From Adiantum capillus-veneris (taxonomy: Eukaryota > Streptophyta > Polypodiopsida > Polypodiales > Pteridaceae), in contig CM043955.1 in the NCBI GenBank assembly GCA_014529385.2, positions 137,030,108 to 137,094,107 on the forward strand: a stretch of 64,000 bases of DNA, read 5' to 3'. The notes beneath the pieces were generated by a model. That model was given only the letters and a program-made list of their open reading frames with translations. It was not told the origin of the DNA and did no database searches. A program made the position numbers and the translations under genes. How positions within the stretch are numbered: the first letter of the stretch is position 1; each line of letters starts with the position of its first letter. Of this stretch, positions 9,932 through 20,206 are shown in pieces.

Positions 9932-11557
9932 TGTGCTCACACTACTAGATCTCTCAAAGTCATTTGAGGTCCAATGTGATGCTTGTGGTAATTGCCTTGG
10001 AGCTATTTTGCTTCAAGAAGGGCATGCCATAGCATATGAGAGTCAAAGACTCAACTTCGATAAGTGAGTATTGGGCAAATACGAAAAAGAGCTACTAGCT
10101 ATTCTATATGCCATAAACACGTGGAAACACTATCTCTTGGGGACTCCATTCATCCTACGAATGGATCACAAAGCCTCAAGAACTTCATGACGCAAACCAA
10201 GCTCTCCGACAAACAAATGAGGTGGGCAAATTTCCTTTTGCAATTTAAATATCATATTGCTCACATTGTTGGCAAGCACAATCAAGTGGTCGATGCACTT
10301 TCACAACGACCAAGGGTAAATGTGGTGTCTATAGCAACTCACAATGATCTATCTTTTATGATAGATAAGTATGCTACTCACCGAGACTTTAAGTATGTAA
10401 TTACAGCCTTTGCATTAGGGGAGAAAAAAGAACCATTCACCTTGAAGGATGGTTATCTTTCAAATGGCGATAGGCTATGTGTTAGTCACCCATACAATAA
10501 GAAAGTCATGTATGAATCCCATACTTTTCCTTGTGCGGGGCAAAGAGGGAATCCATAATCTACTCTTCAAGGAGTAGAAATGTATTTCTGTTGGTCTACC
10601 ATGAAAAGTTTACATACAAGAGTATGTTTCAAAATGCGTGGTATATCAAAAATTGAAATTTGATTGAGGGAAGCAACTTGGATTGTTTCAGTCGACATGC
10701 TTAACAAGAAAACACACTCTATGCCTGTCAAAAAGACTATTAAGGCACATCAAATGGCAACCCTCTTCAGATCTCAAATTTTCAAGCATCATGGCTTTCC
10801 AACATCCATAGTATCAGACAAAGATCCTAGAATGACCAGTAATTTCTAGAAGGGTCTCTTTGAGAATCTAGGAAGTAGATTAAATTTCTCTTCGGCCTAT
10901 CATCCACAAACGGATTACCAACTGAAATAACTAATCTAATGATTCTTGATCTACTTAAAGACTATGTCATGGAAGTAGATCAACATTCTCAATGATAGAA
11001 GTATCTACCTCTTATAGAGTATGTGTACAATGACATTGTACATACTTCTATGGGGAAAGCATCTTTCGAGCTTAATGAGGGAAGATCCAAAAGTCCCTTA
11101 CTACTTAAAGTACATGGGAAGATCTTCGCATATTGATGAATATAGCCGAGACTCACAAGAATCTTTTCCAAAGATTAAAGAGGTTATATCCATCTCAAAG
11201 CAAAGGCAAAAATGGGCTGGTGCCAATAAGCATAGAAGAGCCTTAGCCTTTAAGAAAAATTATTGGGTCTTGCTAAAGTTTCTCAAGGCTCATCTAAGGC
11301 ATACTACGGGCAAGAATCCTATAGGCCACCAAGAGTATTATGCTAAACTAGCGAAAAGATACTATGTTCCTTTTTAAATTCTTAAGCCAATCAATGAGAT
11401 GGCTTATCAATTAAAGTTGCCCCAACCATTGGCTCATGCACCATGTTTTCCATGAGAGCCTACGTAATCCTTACAAAGGAGCACCATCAAAAGAAGCAAT
11501 AGTTGCAGACCCTCCAAAAATCGGAGATCAAGTACTTCAATCTGAGTCCATCCTATG
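9932..11557 (+). pseudogene. Gypsy pol 3' part (RNase H-integrase) fused to Copia-A
   Basis: From 9,932 the sequence aligns with the Gypsy-M pol (minus strand, 17,410 downward): an RNase H block with D-A-C-G-x-x-L-G-A-x-L at about 9,979-10,011, the connection domain to about 10,320, then integrase pieces including P-V-K-K-T-I-K-A-H-Q-M-A near 10,727-10,760, a mid-core segment at 10,990-11,170 and a GPF/Y-like tail near 11,350-11,430. At least five frameshifts or stops break it. It ends at a TGA at 11,555-11,557, matching the Gypsy-M end. Confidence 0.8.
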
Positions 11558-11993
11558 ACATGAAGACAAAGTATTAAGAAATGGTAAGATTATCTGACAA
11601 ATCTTACTAAGTTTAAGAATTATTCTTTTGAAGATGCTAGATGGATGCAAAGAACCTAGCTTAAGGATAATACAAACCTTGTCAATGCTTACAATGATGC
11701 CTTAAAGTAAGCATATAAAAATGCATTTTAAATGAACAATGTTTTTGTCTTATAAGACTAGTTCTTTTTTTATTGTAAACAAATTTAAATAGTATGCATG
11801 CTTAGGATCATGTTTGTTGTGACAACATCTCACAAACACCGAGTAGAACTTGTCACTCTACTTTGGAAGTATGATATGGACTAAAGAGCAGACATGCTTG
11901 CGGCAGCTACGTCTCCCAAGCACCAAATGGATTAGTCCTCCATCTTGGAATGATGTTGTAGGGTAAAAAGAGATCCTCTACCCGCAAAGAAAC
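11558..11993 (+). other. Gypsy 3' untranslated region, then unassigned 60 bp
   Basis: The sequence to about 11,931 is collinear with the Gypsy-M 3' untranslated region (15,326-15,690, other strand): TTGTCACTCTAC, GCAGACATGCTTGC and CCAAATGG all match. The homology stops just before the polypurine tract and LTR would come, and 62 bp of other sequence leads into Copia-B. Confidence 0.65.
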
Positions 11994-12184
11994 TGTTGGG
12001 GTATAAAGCCCAATGTGGTCGCCCAGGTAAGTGGGCGGGCCGCCAGGTATGTACACATATTCTTTTGTTAAAACCTAATAAGACTCACTATGCTCTACAC
12101 ATTATAGTAGAGTGAGTTCACCATATCGTCGTGCTCTTCTTCTCGCACTCTCTCTCGCGTCGCACTTCCGCTCGTACTCCTTCA
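11994..12184 (+). repeat. Copia-B 5' LTR, 191 bp
   Basis: TGTTGGGGTATAAAGCCC at the start and ...CTCCTTCA at the end, two bases before the primer site. TATA-like AGTATG/TATAAAG motifs exist, but no start site can be assigned. Confidence 0.8.
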
Positions 12185-12186
12185 AC

Positions 12187-12198
12187 TGGTATCAGAGC
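12187..12198 (+). promoter_or_regulatory. Copia-B primer binding site (tRNA-Met)
   Basis: TGGTATCAGAGC complements the initiator tRNA-Met 3' end and lies two bases after the LTR. Confidence 0.85.
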
Positions 12199-12698
12199 TC
12201 AGATCGAGGCTCGGGGCAGCACTGCAGGAGGCTAGAGTCACCAGCTCAGATTGGAGTGAAATTCGACAGGCGAAGACACGGCCCCAAATCTCGTGGGAGA
12301 GCTCGAAGGGCTTGGTGTTGTCAGAATTTCATTATGAGGTCATCTTGGCCACCGTTCGGCTTCGACAAAGGTCTGCGCAGGCCATTTTCGACTACGTGGT
12401 CTCAGTGGGTGCAGATCCGACTCTGCAAATTTGGGGTTTTCGGCCTACGACTGCAGGTGCTGAGGATATCGACACTCCCAGAGCGTTGATTTGTGGCTGT
12501 CTACACATCGAAGGACGGCTCACAGTTCTTGGAGGCGTGTCACATACGACACGGGCGCATCTACACACAGACTGTAGGCGACATCCACTAGTTCATCAGG
12601 TAGCCTGCGTTTGCTGCTTGATATTCCAGATTTCATCCTGACATTGCAGGTACTTCCACATGGGATGTATTGTCAGAGATAATGTATGTTTGTTGAGG

Positions 12699-12743
12699 GT
12701 TTGCTGGCTGTGAGTCACGCAGCAAACAACCGCCGTAGCGGTT
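12699..12743 (+). promoter_or_regulatory. Copia-B leader hairpins with conserved loop
   Basis: GTTTGCTG (12,699-12,706) pairs with CAGCAAAC (12,720-12,727) around a loop containing TGTGAGTCACG. It is followed by AACCGC/GCGGTT closing a 4-nt loop (12,728-12,743). Against Copia-A, a C-G pair has become T-A and an A-T pair has become G-C in the first stem, and a G-C pair has become A-T in the second. Confidence 0.6.
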
Positions 12744-13123
12744 ACAGCATATAGTGGGAAATTTGTGGATGTATGACTTTGTGGGAAGTCTATGTACTGT
12801 CAGATTTACTGCAGCCTTTGTTGAGGGTCGAGTGAGGTTTTATTGAGCTGGGGGATTCTCGAATGTTGAGATCCTTTCGTTGATACAGGTCTTGGAGCGA
12901 TCCCTCGAGCACCCTTAGATAGGCAGCTAGGATGTATTGACTGTGAGTTAGACAGTTGGGATTGCATCTTTGCTTTACTGCCGTTGAGGCATTGTCATAG
13001 TCTATGCTTACAGGACAGTGACAGGACAGTCATAGACAGTACAGGTGCAGGACAGGTTTACCCACAGCTTACAGTGTTAGAGAGACAGTGTTTTTTTAAC
13101 TGTTTTTTGAGTACACCAAAGCC

Positions 13124-13255
13124 ATTTTACAAAGGAGACTCTGCCGAAATTTATGCAAAATCTGAAGCTTTCTTGGTTCATTTGACAGGTTGATATTGGT
13201 TCAGAGGTCAGTTTACAGGGGAAACTCTGCCGAATTTTTCCCAGGAAAGTAAACC
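13124..13255 (+). promoter_or_regulatory. Copia-B leader: duplicated ACAGGGGA motif
   Basis: TTTTACAAAGGAGACTCTGC at 13,125 and TTTACAGGGGAAACTCTGCC at 13,212, upstream of the gag ATG as in Copia-A. Confidence 0.5.
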
Positions 13256-13271
13256 ACTGTGAAGCGTAGCT

Positions 13272-14843
13272 ATGGCTGGATCACAGGACACTGCTCTTTA
13301 CAATATCAAGAAGCTGGATGGAACCAATTTCCCATTGTGGAAGAAGCAGATTTGGCACGTTTTGGTACAAAAGAAGCAGATAAAACCTATAAAGCTCAAG
13401 GGGGTAAAACCAGAAGATATGGACGAAGATGAATGGAGCGAAATGGATGAATTGGCACTTTCTACCATTATGCTGACTTTGGCAGAAAGCGTTTACTTCA
13501 ATGTAGCAGACGAGATGTCGGCTTATCAAGCATGGTTAAAGCTGAGTGATCTTTATGAGAAGCAGAGTGCAGCTTCACAGGTATACTGGCTTAAGAAGCT
13601 TGTTAACTTGAAGATGAAAGAAGGGACACCTATGTCCAATCATCTGAATGAATTCAACACAATCTATAGTCAGTTGTCAGCTCAAGGTGTCAAGTTTGAT
13701 GAACCTGTTAGAGCTATGTTCCTGTTGATCACATTACCGGAAAGTTGGGACACTTTTCGCACAGCTTTGAGTAATTCTGCACCTCCAGATGGTTTGAATA
13801 TAGCAGGTGTAGAAGGAAGTCTGCTTACTGAAGAAACCAATAGAAAGACAATGGACAAAGGCAAAGGAACAGCCTTAGTTGTCAGGGGAAGGACCAAAGA
13901 AAAGTACAAAGGTGGAAAGAGGAATCGGTCTCTTAGCAAGTCCCGCAGTGCTAAAGGCAAGAGTGACATAGAATGCTACCATTGTGGCAAGAAGGGTCAC
14001 ATGAAAAGAGACTGCAGAGAATGGAAAGCAGAAAAAGGCAAAGAGAAAGCTGAAGACCATGGTGAGAAGAACAAGTCCTCAGTGAAGATTCAAGAAATAA
14101 ATGTGACAAACACTGTTGCAGAGGATGACAGTCTAGTGTCAGGAGACATCTACTTCTTGAAGAATACAATGGACTCAGCTCTTCTTACAGCATCTGATGG
14201 AAATGCACTGAGTGACTGGATTATAGACTCAGGGGCATCACTTCATGTGTCTCCAAACAAGGAGTGGTTTACCTCTTATGTGACCACTAAAGATCATGTT
14301 CGGCTAAGCAATGGACAGACATGTGAGATCTTAGGTGTTGGAGATGTTCAATTGAAGTTTCAGAATGGCTCTTCTTTCACGCTGAAGAATGTGAGACATG
14401 TTCCCGCAATTACAAAGAGCTTGATCAGCACAGGTTTACTTGATGATGCTGGCTACGTCACCACTTTTGGACAGAACATGTGGAAGATATCCAAGGGTTC
14501 TATGACAGTAGCACATGGAGTAAAGTCTGGAGGACTTTACATGATTTATGTATCAAATTTCTCTAAAAATGTAATCAATGTAACCGAGCAGCCGAACGTT
14601 TCTTTGTGGCATAGCCGGTTAGGACATATGTCCAAGAAGGGAATGGAAATCTTGTCTCGTTCTGGTTATTTGCCTGGCTTTTCATTTAATGATTTTGAAT
14701 TCTGTGAACATTGTCTGTATGGTAAGCAAACACAGCAGCCACATAAGCATAGAAGCAGTAGAAGAGATACACAGTTGGCACTTGTTCATAGTGATTTGTG
14801 TGGACCTATGCCTAACCTATCCCTAGGGGGAGCTTCTTACTGA
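13272..14843 (+). CDS. Copia-B gag-protease-partial integrase, 523 codons
   Basis: One uninterrupted frame. Residues 1-200 are the copia gag. Then comes a basic linker and a CCHC knuckle at about residues 234-247 (C-Y-H-C-x4-H-x4-C). The protease catalytic D-S-G-A is at about 318-321. The pre-integrase zinc region has H-x3-H near 445-449 and C-x2-C near 480-483. The frame stops just after the first integrase catalytic Asp (H-S-D near 504-506), at foreign sequence from 14,841. The ATG sits in the usual place after the leader. Full-length copia polyproteins are about 1,300 residues, so RT and RNase H are missing. Gag and protease could in principle still be made; whether they are is unknown. 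Confidence 0.85.
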   Translation: MAGSQDTALYNIKKLDGTNFPLWKKQIWHVLVQKKQIKPIKLKGVKPEDMDEDEWSEMDELALSTIMLTLAESVYFNVADEMSAYQAWLKLSDLYEKQSAASQVYWLKKLVNLKMKEGTPMSNHLNEFNTIYSQLSAQGVKFDEPVRAMFLLITLPESWDTFRTALSNSAPPDGLNIAGVEGSLLTEETNRKTMDKGKGTALVVRGRTKEKYKGGKRNRSLSKSRSAKGKSDIECYHCGKKGHMKRDCREWKAEKGKEKAEDHGEKNKSSVKIQEINVTNTVAEDDSLVSGDIYFLKNTMDSALLTASDGNALSDWIIDSGASLHVSPNKEWFTSYVTTKDHVRLSNGQTCEILGVGDVQLKFQNGSSFTLKNVRHVPAITKSLISTGLLDDAGYVTTFGQNMWKISKGSMTVAHGVKSGGLYMIYVSNFSKNVINVTEQPNVSLWHSRLGHMSKKGMEILSRSGYLPGFSFNDFEFCEHCLYGKQTQQPHKHRSSRRDTQLALVHSDLCGPMPNLSLGGASY

Positions 14844-14887
14844 ACCTGACATGTGTCTAATATGCCCTTTGTGTAAAGGGAAGCCTT

Positions 14888-14926
<39 letters not shown>

Positions 14927-15166
14927 CTCTCACCTCTTCTCTCTCTTCCCCTACCTTTAGGGCTCGCCCCCTCCCATCTAGGGATGTGGGAAGACTTTGT
15001 GGTCTTCCCAAAGCATCCAGTTTACGTAAGGATTGGCCATTGAACATTTCATTTGAATTTTGGAACCTAATCTTTTTGGAAGTCTTAATGGGCTGAATCT
15101 TAGGGTCTTTGAAGCCCATTGATGCACATTGCTCTTTTGCAGATGGTCCCTCGTTGGATCCCTATT
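14841..15166. other. No gene; (GT)n and unassigned sequence
   Basis: Contains (GT)18 at 14,890-14,925, a pyrimidine-rich stretch, and a small perfect hairpin GGGAAGAC/GTCTTCCC at about 14,989-15,010. It separates the broken end of Copia-B from the truncated Gypsy-M LTR. No ORF or TE motif was recognised. Confidence 0.6.
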
Positions 15167-15310
15167 TTCCCTCCTTTGGATCCCTACTGTGACTAGTCTG
15201 CTAGCCTTACCAATATTCTAGCCTTCTCTCCCCTAGTACTTCCCCATATTAAACGATCAATTTAACATGAGAAAATCATTTAGGAGAATGAGATATTAGT
15301 TATTATGACA
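15167..15310 (-). repeat. Gypsy-M 3' LTR, truncated
   Basis: On the minus strand it begins TGTCATAATAACTAATATC at 15,310 and is collinear with the 5' LTR for about 144 bp. The last 32 bp or so of the LTR (the primer-site side) are missing at 15,167. Confidence 0.8.
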
Positions 15311-15695
15311 TTACCTCTCCCCATTTGGCGCTTGAGAGCCTAAGCTGTTGCAAGCATGTCTGTGCATTAGTCCTATCAATCTTCCATAGTAGAGTGACAA
15401 GCTCTACTTGGTGTTTGGGAGAGGTTGTCTCCGCAAACCTGATCCTAAGCATTCATACTTCTTAACAATTGTGGACAAATATAAAGAAAAAGAGAGTCTT
15501 ATAAGACAAAAACTTTATTCATTTATACATATTTCCGTTTGCTTACTCTAAGGAATCATTGTAAGCATTGACAAGGTTTAGGTTATCCTTTAATTGTATG
15601 CCTTGCATCTATCTAGCATCTTTAAAAGGATAGTTCTTGAACTTAATAATATATCGTCGGATAATCTTACCGCCTCTCAATACCTTGTCTTCATG
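15311..15695 (-). other. Gypsy-M polypurine tract and 3' untranslated region
   Basis: AAATGGGGAGAGGTAA (15,311-15,326, minus) abuts the LTR as a plus-strand primer tract should. The rest is non-coding and matches 11,558-11,931 on the other strand. Confidence 0.75.
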
Positions 15696-16244
15696 TCAGA
15701 CAATGGACTCAGGCTGCAACACCTCTTCTTGGTCCTCGATCTTCGGTGGGTCTTCAATGGTTGCTTCATGGGGTGGCTCACCTTTGTAAGGCTTCAAGAA
15801 GCTCACATGAAAAGCATTGTGTATGAGCCAATGGTCGGGCAACTTGAGTTGATAGGCCATCTCATTGATAGGCCTAAGAATCTGGAAGGGACCATAGTAC
15901 CTTTTTGCTAGCTTAGCATAGTACTTATGGTGTCCCGTAGGATTCTTGCACGTCATTTGCCTTAATCGAGCCTTGGGAAACTTAAGCAAGACTCAATCAT
16001 TTTCTTTAAATTCTTGAGCTCTTCTGTGCTTATTAGCAGCAGTCTGTTGCCTTTGCTGTGAGATAGAGATAGCATCCTTAATCTTTTTGAAAGATTCTTG
16101 TATGTCTCGGCTATACTCATCTGTAGCGAAAATCTTCCCATGTACCTTAAGTAGCAGGGGACTTTTGGATCTTCCCTCGATTACCTCGAAAGGTGCTTTT
16201 CCCGTGGAGGTATGTATAGTGTTATTGTAGGCATACTCCACCAA
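15696..16244 (-). pseudogene. Gypsy-M integrase C-terminal part (GPF/Y module)
   Basis: The frame ending at 15,696 contains Y-Y-G-P-F-Q-I-L and F-H-V-S-F-L-K-P-Y, the GPF/Y module found at the end of gypsy integrases. The frame 15,993-16,244 just upstream holds E-Y-A-Y-N-N and G-K-A-P-F-E from the core's end. A stop at about 15,990 separates them. No chromodomain is evident beyond the module. Confidence 0.8.
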
Positions 16245-17505
16245 CGGTAAGTACTTCTCCCATTGGGACCTTTGGTCTACTTCTATTACAGAGGATTTTA
16301 GTAGATCAAGAATTTTTAGGTTAGCTATTTCACTTCGGCCATCCGTTTGCGGGTGATAGGCTGAAAAGAAGTTTAGCCTTGTCCCTAAATTCTCAAAGAG
16401 ACCCTTCTAGAAATTATTGGTCATTCTAGGATCTCTATCCGACACTATGGACGTTGCCAAGCCATGGTACTTGAAGATTTGTGATATGAAGAGGGTTGCC
16501 ATTTGATGGGCTTTGATAGTCTTTTTGACAGGTATGAAATGAGCTTGTTTGTTGAACCTGTCTACTATCGTCCATATTCTCGTATTCCCATGGATAGACT
16601 TGGGCAATCCAAAGATGAAATCCATCTCCCATGGTGAATTAGGGATTGGCAAAGGTTGAAGCAACCGGGTTGCTTCCCCCTATCAAACTTTGTCTTTTGG
16701 CAAACCACGCATTTTGAGACATACTCTTGTATGTTCGCTTTCATGGTAGGCCAATAGAAGTAGGTTTTTATCCCTCTTAGGGTAGCTTGAATCCCTCTAT
16801 GCCCCCCATAAGGAGGAGCATGATATTCATTCATCACTTTCTCACGTAGTGAGCTTGTAACGCATAGCCTATTTCCATAAAGAAGATAACTATCTTGTAG
16901 GGTAAATGGTTCCTCTTTCTTCCCTAGTGCAAGGGCTGAAATCACATCTTTGAAATTGGGATCCTTAGCGTACTTATCTATCATAATAGATAGATCATTC
17001 TGAGTAGCTATTGATACCGCATTCAGTCTCGGTCGTCTTGAGAGTGGATCGGCTACAAGATTATGCTTGCCAGCAATGTGAGCAATATGAAAGTGAAATT
17101 GTGAGAGGAAATTTTCCCACCTCATTTGTTTGTCGGAGAACTTGGTCTGTGTCATGAAGTACTTAAGGCTTTGGTGATCCGTTCGTAGAATGAAAGGAGT
17201 CCCCAATAAATAGTGCTTCCACGAGTCTAAGGCATGTAGAACTGCGAGGAGTTCCTTTTCATATATGCCTAGAGCTTGCTCAATAGGGTCGAGCCTTCGA
17301 CTCTCATAGGCTATGGCGTGCCCTTCTTGGAGCAAAACAGCTCCAAGGCAATCACCACAAGCGTCACATTGGACCTCAAATGGCTTTGAGAGGTCCGGGA
17401 GTGTAAGCACACTTGAGAGATGAGCTTCTCCTTGAGCTGTTCAAAAGCATTGTTCTCTTTTGCAGACCATGTAGACTTAATGTTCTTTTTAGTTATGTCA
17501 TGCAA
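16245..17505 (-). pseudogene. Gypsy-M RNase H and integrase N-terminal/core part
   Basis: The main frame 16,565-17,410 reads from an RNase H D-A-C-G-x-x-L-G-A through the connection segment (A-x-K-H-N-x-x-A-D-x-L-S-R near residue 130) to the integrase zinc finger, with G-G-H-R-G near residue 198 and C-V-V-C-Q-K-T-K near 240. The core continues in another frame (16,407-16,664) with W-E-M-D-F-I and I-V-S-D-R-D, two of the three catalytic acids. At least two frameshifts break the enzyme. Confidence 0.8.
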
Positions 17506-17672
17506 TGGTCCTGCTATTAGTGAAATTTTTCTATAAAGCGTCTATAATATGCACATATACCTATAAAGCTTCTTAGTTCATGCGAATTCCTTGGAATAGG
17601 CCATCCTTTTATTACTTCCAACTTTGATGGATCCATTTGGATACCATCTTGAGAGATAATGTGACCTAAATA

Positions 17673-18430
17673 CTAAATTTCTTGCAAGAAAAATTCACTT
17701 TTCTTTCGATTTATGAAAAGCCTATTCTCTTTTAGGACTTGAAAAATTACATGGAGATGTCGCTTGTGTTCATCCGAAGAGTTGGAGTAGATGATAATAT
17801 CATTGAAGAACACTCCAGTGAAGCTACGGTGAGGCTTGAATAGCTTCTCCATCATTCGGTTGAAGGTAGCTGGTGCATTGGTCAAGCCAAAAGGCATGAC
17901 AATGTACTCGTAAAGACCAAATGTAGTGCGGAATGCGGTCTTTACAATGTCTTGATCAACTATCCTTATTTGATGGTAGCCACTTTTTAGGTCAATCTTA
18001 CTGAAGTAGGTCAATCCTTGTAGCTTATCAAATAGGTCTTCTACCCATGGAACGGGAAACCTATTCTTGATAGTGATCCTATTTAGTGCTCTATAGTCGA
18101 CACACATACGATATGTGTCGTCTTTTTTTTGCACTAATAACATGGGTGAACAAAATGGGGATGAGCTAGACCTAACCATGCCTTTCTCAATTAACTCATG
18201 CACTTGCCGCATAGCTCACTAGGGATGTCGTCAATAAAAACATCTTGAAATCCACTAAGAAAGTTAAACAACTCTAGTTCTTTTTTATTCCCTTCATTTT
18301 TAGTTGACAAATCAGTAGGTTCATTTTGAGAGTCTTTTACAAATATCATATACGCGGAAATAGAGCTCTTTATTGACTTATCAAAAGCTTCTTTATGTAC
18401 AAGGGGTAGTGTGACCTGACTCGTTAGCAT
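17673..18430 (-). pseudogene. Gypsy-M reverse transcriptase, catalytic Asp lost
   Basis: The frame 17,673-18,212 covers the gypsy RT fingers and palm: L-V-Q-K-K-D, R-M-C-V-D-Y-R-A-L-N, F-S-K-I-D-L-K-S-G-Y-H-Q-I-R and M-P-F-G-L-T-N-A-P-A-T-F. The active-site box, normally F-x-D-D, reads F-F-N-D, the Asn codon being at 17,802-17,804, so the copy is expected to be inactive. The N-terminal lead-in lies at 18,191-18,430 in a shifted frame with a D-V-F-x-D-D-x-P motif. Confidence 0.85.
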
Positions 18431-18520
18431 CTATATGCATAGTCTTCTCCCTGTACGTAAACTAAATACGCCTTCCAGGGAACTTGATGTCGGCAGCCAT
18501 GCGATCAAACCATGGTGCCC

Positions 18521-18790
18521 CTAAAATGACATCTTCATGCTTAAGAGGTGATATGAAAAGTTATCTTTATCTACATAACTTTGGACATGGAGCCTTAGCT
18601 TCCCAATCAAGGGAGTAACCGAGGCCTCCTGTCCCTTGAAAACTCCTTCCGCGTTCGCTTCATCTCCCATTTCATATGCTTGGATACCTAGCTTGGTGGC
18701 CAACTCCATGCAGATGAAGTTGTGAGTAGAGCCAGGATCAAAGAGAATAAATGCATCGTGTTCTGTTACCTTTCCCCAAGCATAAAAAAG
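18521..18790 (-). pseudogene. Gypsy-M aspartic protease
   Basis: F-I-L-F-D-P-G-S-T-H-N-F at about 18,712-18,747 matches the gypsy protease active-site segment, normally D-S-G; here Ser is Pro. Pol processing is the family role. Downstream, L-H-V-Q-S-Y-V-D fits the flap side. The region runs into the RT lead-in after a short broken stretch. Confidence 0.7.
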
Positions 18791-18827
18791 TGGAGATTCT
18801 TTGCGATGAGTGTCCTCTTCTTGAACT

Positions 18828-19977
18828 TCAACTATGGAAGCGGAGGTACGTTGCGTGTGTTCTTTTGGGGGCATGCACGGTAGGCATGGCCTTGCTTCCC
18901 GCATTTAAAACAACGGTTATCATTGCGATAACCCTCAATCTCTTCTGGAGAGAGTTTGTTTTTGCCCTTGTAAACTCCCTTCTCCTTAGCTTTGTTGTTA
19001 TTAGAGTTGCCTTAGGAGACTTTTGGACATTGTCCTTCCCCTTAGGCTCGTTGCGGTCCTTGTTTTTTGTGGGCTTAAGATTTCTCTTAGCCCCTTGTTG
19101 GAAGTTGATTCGCGAAGCCACCATGGTATGGTGTATGACCGCACATATGGTGCATGGCCTTTTGGGAGTTAACATACTCCGTCATACCCTCCGTTAAACC
19201 CAAACAAATTTGTTGTTTTTGCTCTCCAATATCCATCTTTTTGAAGACAGTGGCTTTAAAATGTAAATCCCAAAACTTTTCTACATATTTGTGAATTGAT
19301 TCGTAGGGAGAGAGCTTCAAGCTTCGCCATTAGGTGAGTACTTTGTCTTTGGCATCAGTAGCCAAAAAATGCTTCATGATGGAAGCTCTTAAAGCTTTCC
19401 ACGTTTGTGGAGCTTCATCGTTTACTCGTAGGCTAGACCACCATTGCCTGGCAGACTTTTGAAAAGGCATAGCTACATGACGTAGCTTAGAGGACTCCGT
19501 GAAGCCCTCGTCTCCAAACGCCGCATCGAATTGTTGGATAAAGGCCAACACTTTGTTCGTAGCACCAAAAGTGCCAATGTAGGCAAGGAAAGAGATGTTC
19601 TTTCCTCCTTCTTTGAACTTTTTGAGCTTGGACGACCTCTTCCAGGCAGCATAGGATTTCCTATGGCCTCTTCTTTTAGGTGGTTCAAGAGCTGCACCAT
19701 CACTTTCTTCAGAAGAGGAAGAATATGAGGAGGATGGAGAAGAGGGTGACCTCTTTATCGCCTTTTTCTTCCCTTGTTCCTCCTTGTCTGCACCATCACT
19801 ATCTTCGGAAGAGGAAGAGGATGAAGAATATGGAGAACAGGGTGACCTCTTTCTCGCCCTTTTCTTCTCTTGTTTTCTCTCGTCCCTCTTTGAATTATGG
19901 TGTAGAGAAGTATGCGGTGCTCTTCTCCGTTTAAGGGGTTTTGGAAAGCATTTTGCCCACCGTCTTCGTGGAGCCAT
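18828..19977 (-). pseudogene. Gypsy-M gag, 3' part with zinc knuckle
   Basis: Starts with a very Arg/Ser-rich stretch (19,760-19,977). The capsid-like region (19,330-19,560 and 19,087-19,320) has W-W-x-S-L-R and F-x-D-L-H-F-K. A CCHC knuckle, C-F-K-C-G-K-Q-G-H-x4-C, lies at about 18,872-18,913 in a shifted frame. A frame change occurs near 19,325. The upstream end is cut by the nested element: the remainder of gag is at 24,545-24,899. Confidence 0.75.
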
Positions 19978-20206
19978 CTTCTCCGAGGTGGAAAGAGACT
20001 CACTTCTTTCTCATTCTTTTGGTGGGGTGTTAACTGAGTCAACGTCGGTTAACAGAAGCTGCTAAAGACTGAAGACATACGGATGCACATCGAAGATCAA
20101 AATGAAGAAGCAATGAAGATTGGAGTTACACATTTTTCACGTTTTCCCAAAATGGTCACGTATGGTAAATTCCCAAATTATTCCAAGCCATTGTAATATT
20201 TTAATG

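Larger units (their letters stand above)
11994..14840 (+). mobile_element. Copia-B: 5' half of a Ty1/copia element
   Basis: LTR (11,994-12,184), primer site (12,187), a 1.07-kb leader and an uninterrupted gag-protease-integrase N-terminal frame (13,272 onwards), cut off at about 14,840. There is no 3' LTR. Its layout mirrors Copia-A but its coding part is intact up to the break, so it is probably younger. The breakpoint differs from that of Copia-A. Confidence 0.85.

Noticed and set aside
12112-12641. Two overlapping plus-strand ORFs in the Copia-B leader (125 and 109 codons)
   Set aside because: They lie between primer site and gag, differ from the Copia-A leader at protein level, and the structured leader explains the conservation better.
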